This document shows, piece by piece, positions 48,678-60,860 of a stretch of 64,000 bases of DNA (position 1 is its first letter; every line of letters begins with the position of its first letter). The translations under genes and the position numbers were made by a program. The stretch spans positions 1 to 64,000 of the forward strand of contig QZCP01000203.1 in NCBI GenBank assembly GCA_003956705.1. Reading direction: 5' to 3'. A model generated the notes under the pieces. That model was not told where the DNA came from. It did no database searches and was given only the letters and a program-made list of their open reading frames with translations. The stretch comes from Brevipalpus yothersi. Taxonomy: Eukaryota; Arthropoda; Arachnida; Trombidiformes; Tenuipalpidae.

Positions 48678-50703
48678 TCAGACCAGCAAATTCATCTTCA
48701 TCCGACCAATGACTGTGTGATTTTGCATCTCGAATATCATTATCAGCAAGAAACTTTTACTTCATGATACCCCCCAGAATGCGGTGATATAGGAGCATTG
48801 GTGGAATGGTGTATAAGTGGACAAATTAAGCACACAATTATGAACACCGCCAAATGAAAGGAGAAAGAAAGAAAGAAAGAAAGAAAGAAAAAGAGAGAGA
48901 GAGATATGCTTTGGTGGCCTGAGAAAGTCTATCTTGTATTTTGTTTCGAATAGAAAGCAAGAGGTGAAATCAAATAGCCGAAGCAGTGAATTATTATTAC
49001 TTTTTCGGCTAAAAAGGTTACCGTTACCCATACAAGTGGGTATTCAGGTCGATCCATCTGACTGTTCGGCCGACATTCCTCAGGTTTGCCTGATTCATCT
49101 TCACTAACTGCTATTATCATTATCATTATCACTCTAAGTCTCTCTTCTCTCTCTTTCTCTTTTCCCTTACTATTCAGTGAATCGAACAAATTTTTAATCT
49201 TTCTCTCTCTCTCTCTCTCTCTCATCCATCCGCTTTCTTTTTCTCAAATGTTATTCGAAAATATCTCGTTCTGCTGATGAGTGCATCGTTGAGAATCTTG
49301 TTAAGCATGCAAATGTGAGCCATTCAAATTGAAAGGTTTGAAACAAAAGAGCAGAAGAAGAAGAAGAAAATATGAAGAGTTAAAGAAAGGAAAAGGTTGG
49401 TCACTCAACGATGTGAAAATGATGCCCATTTCGGATGTGGAGGTGAAGGAGTGGGACTAAGAATCATCTCTCTTTCTTCTTCATCTTCTTCTTCTTAGTC
49501 TTCTTCATCATCTGCTATCTCTCAAGCGATGACCGATAAGGCGATGAAATGAAAATGAAATTTTTTAACTCTCACTTACGTTGGATAATTTTTCTCAAGA
49601 TAATCACACCAACCCAAATCTTTATTATGGCATTCAATGGTACCATCTTTATTGCGACTCTCTTCGTCCACCAGTCTGAGTAGATCGGATGGATTGATCG
49701 GCAGAACAACCTTATTGTCCGGCTCTACTTTGGTTGGAAAATATAGCAAATTTCCCGATGAATATCCCGATTCACTGCCGTCCGATGAAGGTATCTCCAC
49801 ACTTTTGCCATCCCTTGGAGATAAGCCATCATCACTTGCATTCACCAATACGGTGGTGGTTGTGGATGCATCCGGTGTGGGTGATATTGAATAGATACTT
49901 TGATTTGATTGCATGTGGTATGGATCGCTTGAATAGGCTGGATAGATGATCGGACTACTTGTTCCGGGTCCAATTGGCTTGAATCCACTGTAATCGTAGC
50001 GTATTGAGCGCATTTTGATCATTTCGTTTGAAGACTGATCTGTATTCCTTTGATATTGAGCATCTGATTGAGAAGGAGGAGGCGGTGGAGGTGGAGGTGG
50101 AGGTGGGACGGGCAGTAGGGTTGGTGGAAATATGGCCTCATGTACCATAGGCTGGGGATCAGATGGATCTATTTGTGGCATGGGCTTAAGTGTAATAGTG
50201 TCCACAACGGACATGGGTTGATGTTGTTGTTGCACATGCTGTTGGAGAATATATTCTGGAGCTCGAACTCCGGTCACACTGGCCACAGTTGGATATGTTG
50301 CCAATGCTTGTGGTCGATGGTAAAGATTCATCATCTGCTGGAAATCACCGTTTTCATCCATATTTTCAATTTTAAGGGGTTTCGGAATACTTTGGGTTGA
50401 GCTATACAGTATTCGACTAGCATCTTTGGTTAATGAGCGGAATGGAAATCTGAATCGCCAGCCGTATTTTGAAAAAATTGAAGGTTTTGGTGTACGCTTG
50501 GTAGGTGGGCTTGTTTGCTCTGAAAACGGTATTCCCGCTGTTTCGAAAGCAGATTGTAGAACTGAGGTGGCATCATCGCCTCGTTGATTAAATGAAGAAA
50601 GGAGATCGCAATTGCTTAGTGTTATGATGAGAGTGAAATAAATGCAAGTGGATATCTGTGATAGATAATTAGAGCGTTTTGAAAAACGCAGAATGTCAAT
50701 CAT
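46817..50703 (-). CDS. Spätzle-like cystine-knot cytokine (Toll ligand family)
   Basis: Minus-strand exons 50703-49580, 47643-47299 and 46994-46817 join in phase (both phase-2 introns) to 548 residues. The second intron's acceptor could lie 3 bp further on. Layout: hydrophobic leader at about 15-33; a long low-complexity prodomain with a 12-proline run; a prodomain Cys segment ending WCDYLEKNYP just before intron 1; FVEEIISKC; a furin-type site RLRRR around 443-447; then a ~101-residue mature knot. The knot has eight cysteines (452, 489, 496, 502, 508, 528, 540, 542) and the family pattern GNWYLIVQ, QVPVEIC, CGSKTRCIQKF and FPSGCVC. Spätzle proteins are secreted, cleaved and bind Toll receptors in immunity and development. 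The last exon is only 59 codons and has no start codon, so it is easily missed. Confidence 0.9.
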
Positions 50704-51927
50704 AAATACAATGTATCATGTTCAAAGAGAAAAAAAACCCTCTCTTTCGATGGGCGTTTGGTATGAGAGGAATACAAAAAATAGAAAATATTACTAATAT
50801 TTGCCCTTCAATCAATATCGTTGCTCAATTAGCCAGAATGGCTTCATGGATAGCAAGAGTTTTTATTCTATCTGAGAATTGCTCAAATTTAGTTATTCAA
50901 TTCTGAAGATTTAACTAGGACTCATCTTCTCTCACTCAATCTTTCGATATTTTACAACTAGAACAAACGCCTAAATTCATGTCCAATATTTAGCTAATTC
51001 AAAAGAATTGCATCCAAGGCATTGACACCTGACTTAAGATGCTCAACTCTCTAGACCTTTGGAGCTTGCTCGGAATTTCGATTCCAAAATATTGAGAGCT
51101 TGATTTTAGAAGGTAAAAAAATTGAAATATGATGAACTAAGATAACTAGGGAAAGTTACGTTTGCTTTCAAATATTTGAAACAAGAACGCTCGAATCGTA
51201 TAGCTAATAAGGTGTAATCCATATTTTCTTATTTCAATTGCACTTTCTTAGTAATTCAGTAGCTTATATATTATATCATTATATCATGGTTATAGGTGAA
51301 TATAGTTAGACTCACCGAAATCATGATGATGAAAAAGCTGAATACACTCTTGAATCAGAGTTGTCTTAAAAACACAGTGGAAAATTTTTCATATGATGTT
51401 CGAAAGTATCAAACAAGGTCCAGAATATTTTTCACCACCGAAAGAAGCAAAAAAATTTTTACAATAACAAATCAAAGAAAATTTTCAACAAAATGATTGT
51501 ATGCCCGTTATTTGTATGAACAAATCAGTCAAGTTCGAGTTATGAAAGTTGATACTTCTTGGTGAACAACAATCATCAAACAAGCGAAAAAATGATGATC
51601 AACTTTATTTGATGGCATCCAGAACAACACGATATTGGCTTCTGAAAAAAAAGTCATTCATCTGGAGGAAGAAAAAGATGGAGAAGAAGATGATGCTAAG
51701 ATACTGTTCATCTGAACGTTCACTATCGAGTGATTCTGTAAGATTCCTCTCGAACAGACATACACAAGTATAGAAAGAGAAAGAGAGAACGAGAGAGAGA
51801 AGAGAAAGATGAAAAGTTCGAGGAGTAGAACAAACTCAAGTCAATTGATTTCAAGTATACACAGTATACTTGAAACTTGTATACTTGATAAAAGTTCTGA
51901 ACTGGTTTGCAAGAATATCGTTTCAGC

Positions 51928-52014
<87 letters not shown>

Positions 52015-53082
52015 TCCTCTTGTGGAGGATGTCAAAAAAAGATTTGAGGGAGTATCTTGAGGAACAAAAAAAGTGGCCTCCGTTAGAGCATCCTTTCGCT
52101 CAGCAGGCTGCTGAGGCTTGGAGAGCGAAAAAACTTCTTCATCTGTATACATTTTCTTCAATCAATTGTATAATTTTGGCTGCTTCATGGCATCAAGCCT
52201 GTCCTAATATATATTTACATTTACCAATATATTCACCGTTCATCAGATACAGATCAGTAAGCTCGAAATTCTAATAAGTTCTAAGTGTTCCATCCATCTG
52301 ATGCATTCTTTTGCATAGATTATTGGCAATCAGAGAAAAGTCATGTGTACAGATAGGGGCAAGGTCAAATGTAATATGCTAAGGATTAGAATTCGAGTGC
52401 TAATTTGTCAATGTTCAATTGTTCAGTAACAACGAATTATCGACTTAACATCTCTGCATATTGGATTGAATCCACCTCATGTTAGTACAAGATAGTAAAA
52501 AGATCAAAACACTAGGAATCGCGATTTTTCATATCTTTTTGTTCCCTTCTCAATAAGAATCATGCAAATTTGTCAAAGATGTGCATGATTTGCCTAGAGA
52601 ATCAATTCAAATATGATTCCAAATTGTTCTAAAGAAAAGTGCACACGATATGAGTGCATGTCCAATCGGTATGTCTCTCTCTTCCTCTCTTTCTGATAGA
52701 TAAATTATTTTTCATGTTCCGATCATCTGACGAATGATTTGAATTGTGATCTGATTGAAAGCCTTGATCAAATTTAACTTCACTACTCTATGGTTTGGCC
52801 CCTCAATTGGTCACGAAATCCAACATTCCTGATAATAATTATCATTTTCATTCATCAGAGAGACCATTCTGTCCATCATCTTACACCATCTTACTCTCTA
52901 TTTGATTCATCATGTACCTCTTCTTCCTCAAACCATGTTCTCACTGGTCATGCTTAACCATGCTTGTACAGCCTCATTATTATTAAATCACAATTTGAAT
53001 CGGATATTGTGTTTGTGGTTACCGTGATTAATTGATGGCACAATTTGTAACACTCGTATATAAGTACAGGTATGTGTAATCC

Positions 53083-53117
<35 letters not shown>

Positions 53118-56100
53118 TACACATTCGTTGCAACGAAATTTTTTATCTACAGATTGTAACATTGAACCGTTCCAATTCTAACATGGAAACGTTATACATG
53201 ATCGTGACCCTGTGTTCAATGATTGTTCATATTGATATATGAGACTAGTAAAGAGTTGACCGTTATCATTTGATGCCTGATACATTCCAACATCATCCAT
53301 ACAGTATCAGCTCTTGTTGTTCCGTTTCGTTGCTTTTCTGTCTGTATGTGTGTGGATGTAAGTTTGTTGATACATAAATATATATATATATATTTTTGGA
53401 TCCACTGACGAGCTTACTCTGATTTGGAAAAGAATTGATTGATAAACAATAAATGAACACACTTACACACAATTTATCATTCTCAAGATCGAAGGGCGGG
53501 AAAACGTAAAGGTGTACATCATCCGATTGACACTTGCTAACTTAAACGTGATCAACGTTGAATGATGTTTGGTGAACGTAACGCTATTGACGTGTTCAAA
53601 TAGATTGTTTTTAGCCGATATTAAGAGCATCATCATAATAGTTTTTTCTCTCCCTTTCGCTCTTGATCGGAACCGAATCAAGATGATGATGATGATTTTG
53701 ATGATCAATGAATGATCAGTCAAGTGTTATAAAAACTTTTTGTGATCTTATCAGATTATGATTCATAAAATACTATTAATCGCTTTCGGAATTCGAAGAT
53801 GTGTGTCAAAGTAGATCAATTGATCATGTAATACACAGTAAAGTTTATTTTTTAAACACTTTTCGATGAAATCTTTTGAGAAAACCAAATCAATCATTTC
53901 GATATGAGTTAAGTTTTATTTGTGGCTTTGAATAGTTTTCACAAACACATTCTCACAAGAATTGAGCCTACAGGAAGTATCCAAGCGATCTTCATCATAA
54001 TGCTCATGCATTTTATATATTTCAAAAACTACTCCATAACATGGCTCTTGTTTATATTGAAATTAATTTCCGATAATTTTTCCAGGAAGAGAAGAATGAT
54101 CAAAGAGTGAATATAAGTCTGCTTATTGGCCTACTTTTCCAAAAAGATATTCGATTTCACAATTTTTTTCTATCACCAATTGAAGTGTAATATTTCCTCT
54201 GGAGTGTGAAAAGTGGGCAAAATTGTGGGAAAAAAGTGGTGAGAGGAATTGGCTTGAGGTCGGAAGATGGCGGAAAAAGATCAATTATGAGAGTTTATCT
54301 TCGAAAATCATCCGAAAAATGTGAACATATCAGCATTTGATGAGTATTATAATGCCTTAAATTGTGGGGAAGAAGGATGATCAAATTGAAGAAGAAAAGG
54401 AAAAAAAGTATCATGATCTAGTGAGATTGAAGAAAGAATTTAGCTCAATCGAATTAGTGTTCATGATCCTCTTCCCATGACTTGGACTTAAATGTCTGTT
54501 TGTAGGTCGAAATCGGAAATGAGTTCGATCTCAGAATTATCGAAATTCCCGGCAATACTACTTAAAGAATGCTATTAGAGATTGACAAATACACCTTGAA
54601 ATGGAAGTGAAAATTTTCAAGTTCAAGACGACTTGTGATTACAATCTGATGAATTTCTAATTCCAGGACTCGATCGGCTTCCACATTGATCATAATAGAA
54701 AACGAAGAATTGCTAAGCTCTTAATCTTCTCACGAATCATTCGAATAGCATCATGATCATTGGTATCCTTAAGCTTCATTACGATAATCACCAACAAAGT
54801 CACTCCTTCTCACCCTCGATTGTCAGCTTTAATTTAGCCTTTCTCCTTTCCTACTTCCGAAAGTGTCAAACTGTTGAAGCATCTTTTTGAACTTAATTTG
54901 ATTCGTACAAAAAGAGATAAAAGAGGCTTAAATTATATTTCAATTGTTAACTCGGATAGGAATAACTTATTTGTTTATCTGATATCACCCTAAATAACGC
55001 CTCAATTAGTTAGCGTTTACACACACGCTCTCTTTTAATTATTTCTTCATCTCTCTCACCATTTCCTTTATTGTAACAATTGTCGAAATTATTTTTGAAC
55101 AGGGGTGAACATTTTATGGTAAAGTGAATCTTCTAGAGTGAAAGTTTCTGAAACTCGAGCTCCTTGGGTTCTTCGATTTTGTGTCGAATTCATTGGACTA
55201 CTATGGTTGTTGGTACAATATGGTACAATTTTCTCTGCCTTTAACTTTAAGTAAAAATGTTTAGAATTCTTCCTGAGAATTTGATGGTATGGTTAGCCTC
55301 GATCGAAAAAATATTGCACATCGAATACCTGTTAGATCTAAAAATTTTTGACCAGAATCATTCATAATTGATTGAGTGATTCATGATTCATTGAACAATA
55401 TGGAAAAATCAGAGGTCTGTATCAACTTTATTTGATAGTTAAATCTTGGTAGATATTAATAAATAATAAATTCCAGTGCAGTCGAAGAGAGCATCCTCGA
55501 ATATCACTGATAGGGCTATATTTAGAACTGGTTATAAATCAATCGGATCAATTACGAAGAGGAAATAATTATGATCAGTCAGTATGTAGCGTATTTCATT
55601 TATCGAGACGATAAAATTTTTGTCAATGATCAAATTAAACCCTAGATAAATAAATTCTTACTCAAATCTCAATCAATTATATCAATCGAGATGATATAGC
55701 TATCGTCTATCACTAATCCATTCCTCAAAATACTGATCCCACCACTTTCAGAATTCAATTAGACCATATTTCTATCCCCATAAAAAGTCTTCCCATATTT
55801 ATCACAACTTTTTCCCCCAGACAGAACGTTGAGCAAAACTTTCTATTAAATCCTAGCCAAAAATCGATCATAAACGAAATTTTCACAATTGAAATATTCT
55901 CTCCAAAAATTATCCGATACAATCAACGCACAATTTATTCCCCATCCCCTCAATTCAACTCTCACACACATTCACAGACAATTGGTAAGAGGCCCATGAG
56001 GATGGAATGAAAAATTATCTGAATTCTGAAACATCATGAATTACACCAGAATTTCTGGCAAACTGACTTACTGGGCACAGTAGCGCTCTCTTGTACATGC

Positions 56101-56444
56101 ATAGAGTCTCTCTTTACACACATAGAAAGACAGGCCACGTATATTGACGAGCGCTTTCTGGTGTATATGTGTGTGTGCTTGCCTGGTGGTTGATTGAAAA
56201 TTTTTATCAATTGTGATTAAATTGGGCAACTTTGTTAATTTAATTGTCTGTGTGTGTGTGTGTATTTGTTATCATCAATATCTTGATACAATTTGTTACC
56301 ATTCACTGTCACTTTCACACTTACATGTGCCAGGTGTCTGTGAGTGTGTGTATGTTGAATGATACAATTGTAGGCAGTAGTAGTGGTTACGGGTTAAATT
56401 TAACGTGTTAGTATAAACAATAAATCAAATTTAATAATACAAAA
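50704..56444. other. Long gene-poor interval
   Basis: About 5.7 kb between the divergent Spätzle-like (-) and KDEL-receptor (+) starts. It contains a 72-bp CT tract at 51933-52004, an AC tract at about 53095-53113 and TG runs near 56248. An 81-codon frame at 52029-52274 is treated as a finding. Other frames (51296-51496, 51549-51773, 53463-53723, 53922-54110) lack domain or splice support. Confidence 0.55.
51933..52004. repeat. (CT)36 microsatellite
   Basis: Perfect CT tract; its translations as Ser-Leu or Arg-Glu repeats are artefacts. Confidence 0.97.
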
Positions 56445-57501
56445 ATGAATATATTTCGTATGTTTGGTGATCTCTCACATCTATTGGCCATCATAATACT
56501 TCTTCTCAAAATATGGAAGACACGGTCTTGCTCAGGTGAGTGACTGGTTAAGAGATGACAAATGATTATTATTATTGATTATTGTCATGTATGATTAATA
56601 TGATTTATTTTCATTCCTTTTTTCTTTTCCAGGCATATCCGGCAAAACTCAAATTTTGTTCACGGTAGTTTATACGACGAGATATCTCGACCTGTTCTTC
56701 AATTATATTTCCCTGTATAACTCAGTGATGAAAGTGAGTGTCATTGATGATGATTTGAATAGTCTCTGGTCAATTTTGAGCTACCTTTACCATCACTTTT
56801 TGTCTTTCCTCTTACTGGTGTCAAGTTGATCCACTTTCACTGAGAAAGTTCCATTAATTTCAGCATTACTAATGATTTGTTTTCATTTGTACCACGCTTA
56901 CAGATAGTTTTCTTGGTTACCTCCTACGCCACAATATATCTCATCTTTTTCAAATTTAAAGCAACTTATGATAAGAATCAAGACACTTTCCGAATAGAAT
57001 TTTTGCTTGGACCATGTGCTGTGTTAGCTTTGATATTGAATCATGAGTTCTCAGTTGTTGAAATATTGTGGACATTTTCCATCTATCTGGAAGCAGTTGC
57101 AATTTTACCCCAACTATTCATGGTATCCAAGACCGGTGAAGCTGAAACAATCACATCGCATTATTTGTTCTGTCTTGGATCATACCGGGCTCTATACATA
57201 TTAAACTGGGTTTATCGATACATTTATGAAGATTTCAAGGATTGGATTCCTGTACTCGCCGGTATCATCCAAACAGTGCTTTATGCTGATTTCTTCTATT
57301 TATATGTTACCAAAGGTAAGTCACGATAGTCATTCACTATCACGTTCTCTCAATGATTACGTGTATTAATTAGTGTGTTGGTCACACCATCATCGCATTG
57401 TCAGTGGGCTCTTTCGAATCCTAATTGATACAAAATTTTCTTTTTCCTATTTTTCATTTTATCCAGTTCTAAAGGGAAGAAGTCTCAAGTTACCGGCTTA
57501 A
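56445..57501 (+). CDS. KDELR: KDEL receptor (ER lumen protein-retaining receptor)
   Basis: Exons 56445-56535, 56633-56733, 56904-57315 and 57467-57501 join in phase to 212 residues, exactly the length of the human receptors. It is a seven-helix Golgi/ERGIC receptor that binds C-terminal KDEL/HDEL signals at acidic pH and returns escaped chaperones to the ER via COPI. Diagnostic segments: MNIFRMFGDLSHL start, SGISGKTQILFTVVYTTRYLDL, FSIYLEAVAILPQLFM, FCLGSYRALYILNWVYRY, and the ending VLKGRSLKLPA, matching the conserved lysine-bearing COPI tail. Introns are about 97-170 bp. The reading frame stays open for 64 codons beyond the stop (see findings). Confidence 0.97.
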
Positions 57502-58278
57502 TTGAACCCACCCATTTTCCTACCACCGATACTCGAATATCCTCGAGAAGCTTTCATGAAGCCCTTCTTTTCTAGAAATCCCTTTCTAAATCCTCTCCTT
57601 AGTCGATTTATACATATATATCATGATCACATGAGTGAAATATTCGAAGGAAACCAACAAGCAACAACGATATCAACAACTGATTATGAATAACTACCCT
57701 CCAATAAGAGGAAAAATTCATTCCCTATTTTTCACGATAGCTCACTCATTATTGGTCTGATAAAAAAATCAACGCTGCTATGATCTATTAATGCCGGTGC
57801 GTTCCAAGTTTTGTACAGAGAATCAAATGAACAATGAGAACGAATCAAGTTTTTCAAATGACTGAAAATGGTCTGAGAATTATTTTTCCCTATTGCTGAC
57901 ACTATCCAACATTCGTTTCGTAATGCAAAATAATATTCCGAGAGATTTCTGGACATTTCTTATAATTTATGCGACATTATTCAATTCGCGAGATGTCAGA
58001 TAAACATCCTTGATCTATTTTTGTCGGAATCTCCTTAGAAGCGACTTAACTCCAAAATCCAACTCAGCCCGATGAGAAGGATACAGGTAAGTCTATCCAC
58101 GGGAGTGATTTGTGAATGAAAGTGGTAGGGCATCAAAGAATAGAATGAAGAACTATTTTTTTTACTTTTTTTGATCTTAAAATGACTTGACAAATTCAGT
58201 ATCTGAATCGGATGAATGTAGATGATGTTAATTGAATTACAGTGAAGGTCTCATTTGACCACCGAGCACCCGGCAATT
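57502..58278. other. Interval between convergent KDEL receptor and KANSL3
   Basis: Contains the two 3' regions. The first 192 bp form an in-frame continuation of the KDEL-receptor frame, and the rest shows nothing supportable. Confidence 0.6.
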
Positions 58279-60582
58279 TTACATATCCAATTGCTTCGGG
58301 GCTCGTATTTGACGAGTTCTGGTGGCAGAGGTGGTGAAAGTTGCCACTTCGGATACATCGTAGCTAAAATCGTAGTGTCTTCCAAGATGGGCTGGAGTCG
58401 AGGTGTTGGTCTTGTCTTTTTCACATTTCTCAGATTTTTCCACAACCTTATCGGCATTACAGGGTGGAGAAGAGATTTGTTCCGAATTTTCGTGAGGATT
58501 GGCATCACCATTAGTTGTTAGTGATGGTGTATCGCCAGATAAAACACCAGATATCACATCATCGAGAGTTTTGTCTATCTTGTCTATGGATGAGGTAGAG
58601 GTTGAAGAATCATCTCTTTTGTTCTCTTTCTCTTCTCTCTTTACTCTCTTCTTTTCTTTTTCCTCATCTTTATCCTCTTTCTTGACGATCCTTCTCTTCT
58701 CCCTCTCTTTGTCTCGCTCTTTTCCTTGGTCTTTTTCTTTTTCCTTTTCCTTCTCTTTCTCCTTTTCTTTCTCCTTCTCTTTCACTTCCACTTCTTTCTC
58801 CTTCTCCTTCTGCTTATCCTTCTCATCCTTAGAATCTCGCGATTCTTTTCTCCTCTTGGGCGTTGAGGCTGGTGAATCGGAACCAGAGGTGATGGAAGAT
58901 GCGGACTCTTTACGTTTTTTAGTTTCCTTGGGAGTTGAAGGTGGAGGAGGAAGTGATGGTGGAGGAAGAGGGGGCTCTACTGACTCATGAATCGTTGGAG
59001 TTGATGCACCAGCAGGTTCTGATTTTCCTAGAGAATCCAATCTTTTAGGTGGTGGCCTTTTTCGGGGCCTACTCTTGGCTTTTACCGAATTTATTTTACC
59101 ATTAGTTGAAGTATTAGAACAATTAGAACCTCTATTAACACTTATAGAATGACGCAACGTAGTTGGTGAATCATTGTTGTCGGAAGGCTGATAATGAGGA
59201 TCGAGAACGTGTCTGATGAAATCATAAATTTCATCAGCTATACATCTATCTACTATGGATTGAGTGATGCCTTCAAAACGCTGTTTTGTTTGACTAACAA
59301 CTAAATTATCGTTGGCGCCACCAACTATCACTAGACCCGTTTCAGCTTTTGTCATTCTTTCTCGAAAATCTTCCATATCGTCTATCGAAGACATTGTAGA
59401 ATTTTGTCCAATTATGAAAAGAGTTGCCACTGTAGTATCTAGAAGTGGATCATCCAGATCACCACGAAAACCATTCACTCCTGTCAAAGGAAAACCTAAA
59501 CATATCGTAGCAGTGACCTTCGAGGTGTTGTCGAGTGCACTATGCGCAGCTACCAGAGAGGAATGGCCAAAACCAACTAATATGATGGGACGACCTTCGG
59601 TGAAATTGCTTTTACATTCATTGATCTTTTCTCTGACACAAGAAAATATTTGGTTAAGACAGTCTTTCACTTTAAGATTAGGCTGATAGTTGATGGAAAG
59701 TGTAACTATCTTGCCCAACGAAGCGAACAGAAGCTGCCAATGTTTCAAACGCTGAGGTAGCAGAGAACTTGGTGCTTGAGGACCATTTGGCACGAGAATA
59801 AAAAGAGGACAGCTCTTGATCCGTTTAGGCTTGTGATTGTTTAGAACATTTTGTAGCGGATCAGACATAGGTCCCTTGTTACGATTCCGAGAATCAGATA
59901 GAGGAGTGTAGAATTTGTCAATGAGAGATGGCAATTTCTGCCTGAGATTTTGCATGGCTTCATGATAGGCAGACAAATAATGTCCGGAGATATGTTCACA
60001 TAAGGTCGAATTTAGCCATGATAAAATGGATGAATCCCAAAAAGTAAGTGATGCAAAAAGATGACGAAATCTGTTGGCGCACTTTGCGGCAAGCATTTTT
60101 CGAATTACCACCTCATTAGGTGATCCTTCGATGGACAACCGTATCAACCGGTCTGAATATAGAATACTGAGTGCTTTGGCCCACAAACGCTGCACTAGAG
60201 GTGACCATGAAGATTTGCTAGGTATCATATCAATTGAACAAAAATCATCATGGGAACTATTTCCTTTGGTTAATGCGTTGACTTCGGTGACCAGTGGATT
60301 GGTGGGCTGACCATCGTTAACACGACAATCTACATCAATTTCATCTTCATTTATTGCAGCCGATGGGCGAAGAAATGATTCCATAAACAAAAATTTAGCC
60401 GGTCTAGACTTAATGGACGGATCTGGATGACGATTCCAGCTTTTACTGTAGGAATGTTCACTCTCCACGATTGAGCACTTTCTTGTTTGTCCGGATAATC
60501 CATGAATATACGCTAAAACCGAGCCAGATTGTTCTTGATTATGAGTGTTAATGGATACACTATTCATCGGTGATGTTTTCAT
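58279..60582 (-). CDS. KANSL3: KAT8 regulatory NSL complex subunit 3
   Basis: The coding part lies in one exon: 767 residues from the ATG at 60582 (MKTSPMNS), stop at 58281-58279. The frame is open further upstream, but an acceptor (TACCAG) at 60606 precedes the coding start, so the extra hydrophobic residues are intron. KANSL3 is a subunit of the nuclear NSL complex that directs the MOF/KAT8 acetyltransferase to H4 at promoters. An alpha/beta-hydrolase-like fold covers about residues 255-460, with LVGFGHSSLVAA in place of a classical elbow, ICLGFPL, RGDLDDPLLD, FIIGQNS, MEDFRERM, VIVGGANDNL and QSIVDRCIADEIYDF. The rest is disordered and extremely Lys/Glu-rich, with basic runs suited to nuclear targeting. 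The last ~35 residues (STPAHLGRHYDFSYD onward) are non-repetitive and end TRQIRAPKQLDM. Confidence 0.92.
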   Translation of the reverse strand: MKTSPMNSVSINTHNQEQSGSVLAYIHGLSGQTRKCSIVESEHSYSKSWNRHPDPSIKSRPAKFLFMESFLRPSAAINEDEIDVDCRVNDGQPTNPLVTEVNALTKGNSSHDDFCSIDMIPSKSSWSPLVQRLWAKALSILYSDRLIRLSIEGSPNEVVIRKMLAAKCANRFRHLFASLTFWDSSILSWLNSTLCEHISGHYLSAYHEAMQNLRQKLPSLIDKFYTPLSDSRNRNKGPMSDPLQNVLNNHKPKRIKSCPLFILVPNGPQAPSSLLPQRLKHWQLLFASLGKIVTLSINYQPNLKVKDCLNQIFSCVREKINECKSNFTEGRPIILVGFGHSSLVAAHSALDNTSKVTATICLGFPLTGVNGFRGDLDDPLLDTTVATLFIIGQNSTMSSIDDMEDFRERMTKAETGLVIVGGANDNLVVSQTKQRFEGITQSIVDRCIADEIYDFIRHVLDPHYQPSDNNDSPTTLRHSISVNRGSNCSNTSTNGKINSVKAKSRPRKRPPPKRLDSLGKSEPAGASTPTIHESVEPPLPPPSLPPPPSTPKETKKRKESASSITSGSDSPASTPKRRKESRDSKDEKDKQKEKEKEVEVKEKEKEKEKEKEKEKEKDQGKERDKEREKRRIVKKEDKDEEKEKKRVKREEKENKRDDSSTSTSSIDKIDKTLDDVISGVLSGDTPSLTTNGDANPHENSEQISSPPCNADKVVEKSEKCEKDKTNTSTPAHLGRHYDFSYDVSEVATFTTSATRTRQIRAPKQLDM

Positions 60583-60807
60583 TCCGATGATATTAATGGG
60601 AGATCCTGGTATGACAATAATACAAATCAATAAGTGATCACATAATAATGATGATAAAGTGATGAAACAAAAGACAAAATGAGAAAGTGTAACTTCAACC
60701 TCTTGAATCACTTTCTTTCTCTATCTTTTCTCTTCATTTTCCTCTCTCTTCTCTCTCCCTTTCTCCATGACTACTGAAACAGCATTGATTTGAATGATAT
60801 AACTTAC

Positions 60808-60860
60808 CCTTATCCTGGATTGATAAGAACAATATTTCTTTCTTGTCGGCTCATATGTAG
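60808..60860 (-). other. Non-coding first exon of KANSL3 (5' end not determined)
   Basis: On the minus strand a strong donor (AAGG then GTAAGTT) at 60808/60807 pairs with the acceptor at 60606 to make a 202-bp 5'-UTR intron. A 14-codon upstream ORF starts at 60854 and its TAA ends at 60810, two bases before the donor. The transcription start was not located. Confidence 0.45.

Noticed and set aside
53463..54110. Short frames on both strands in the 50.7-56.4 kb interval
   Set aside because: AT-rich, Ile/Lys/Phe-heavy, without start context, splice partners or domains.
58499..58990. Plus-strand Ser/Phe-rich frame opposite KANSL3
   Set aside because: It is the antisense of the Lys/Glu-rich KANSL3 tail.
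60583..60711. Hydrophobic N-terminal extension of KANSL3 resembling a membrane anchor
   Set aside because: It lies upstream of a TACCAG acceptor and is intronic; KANSL3 is a nuclear soluble protein.
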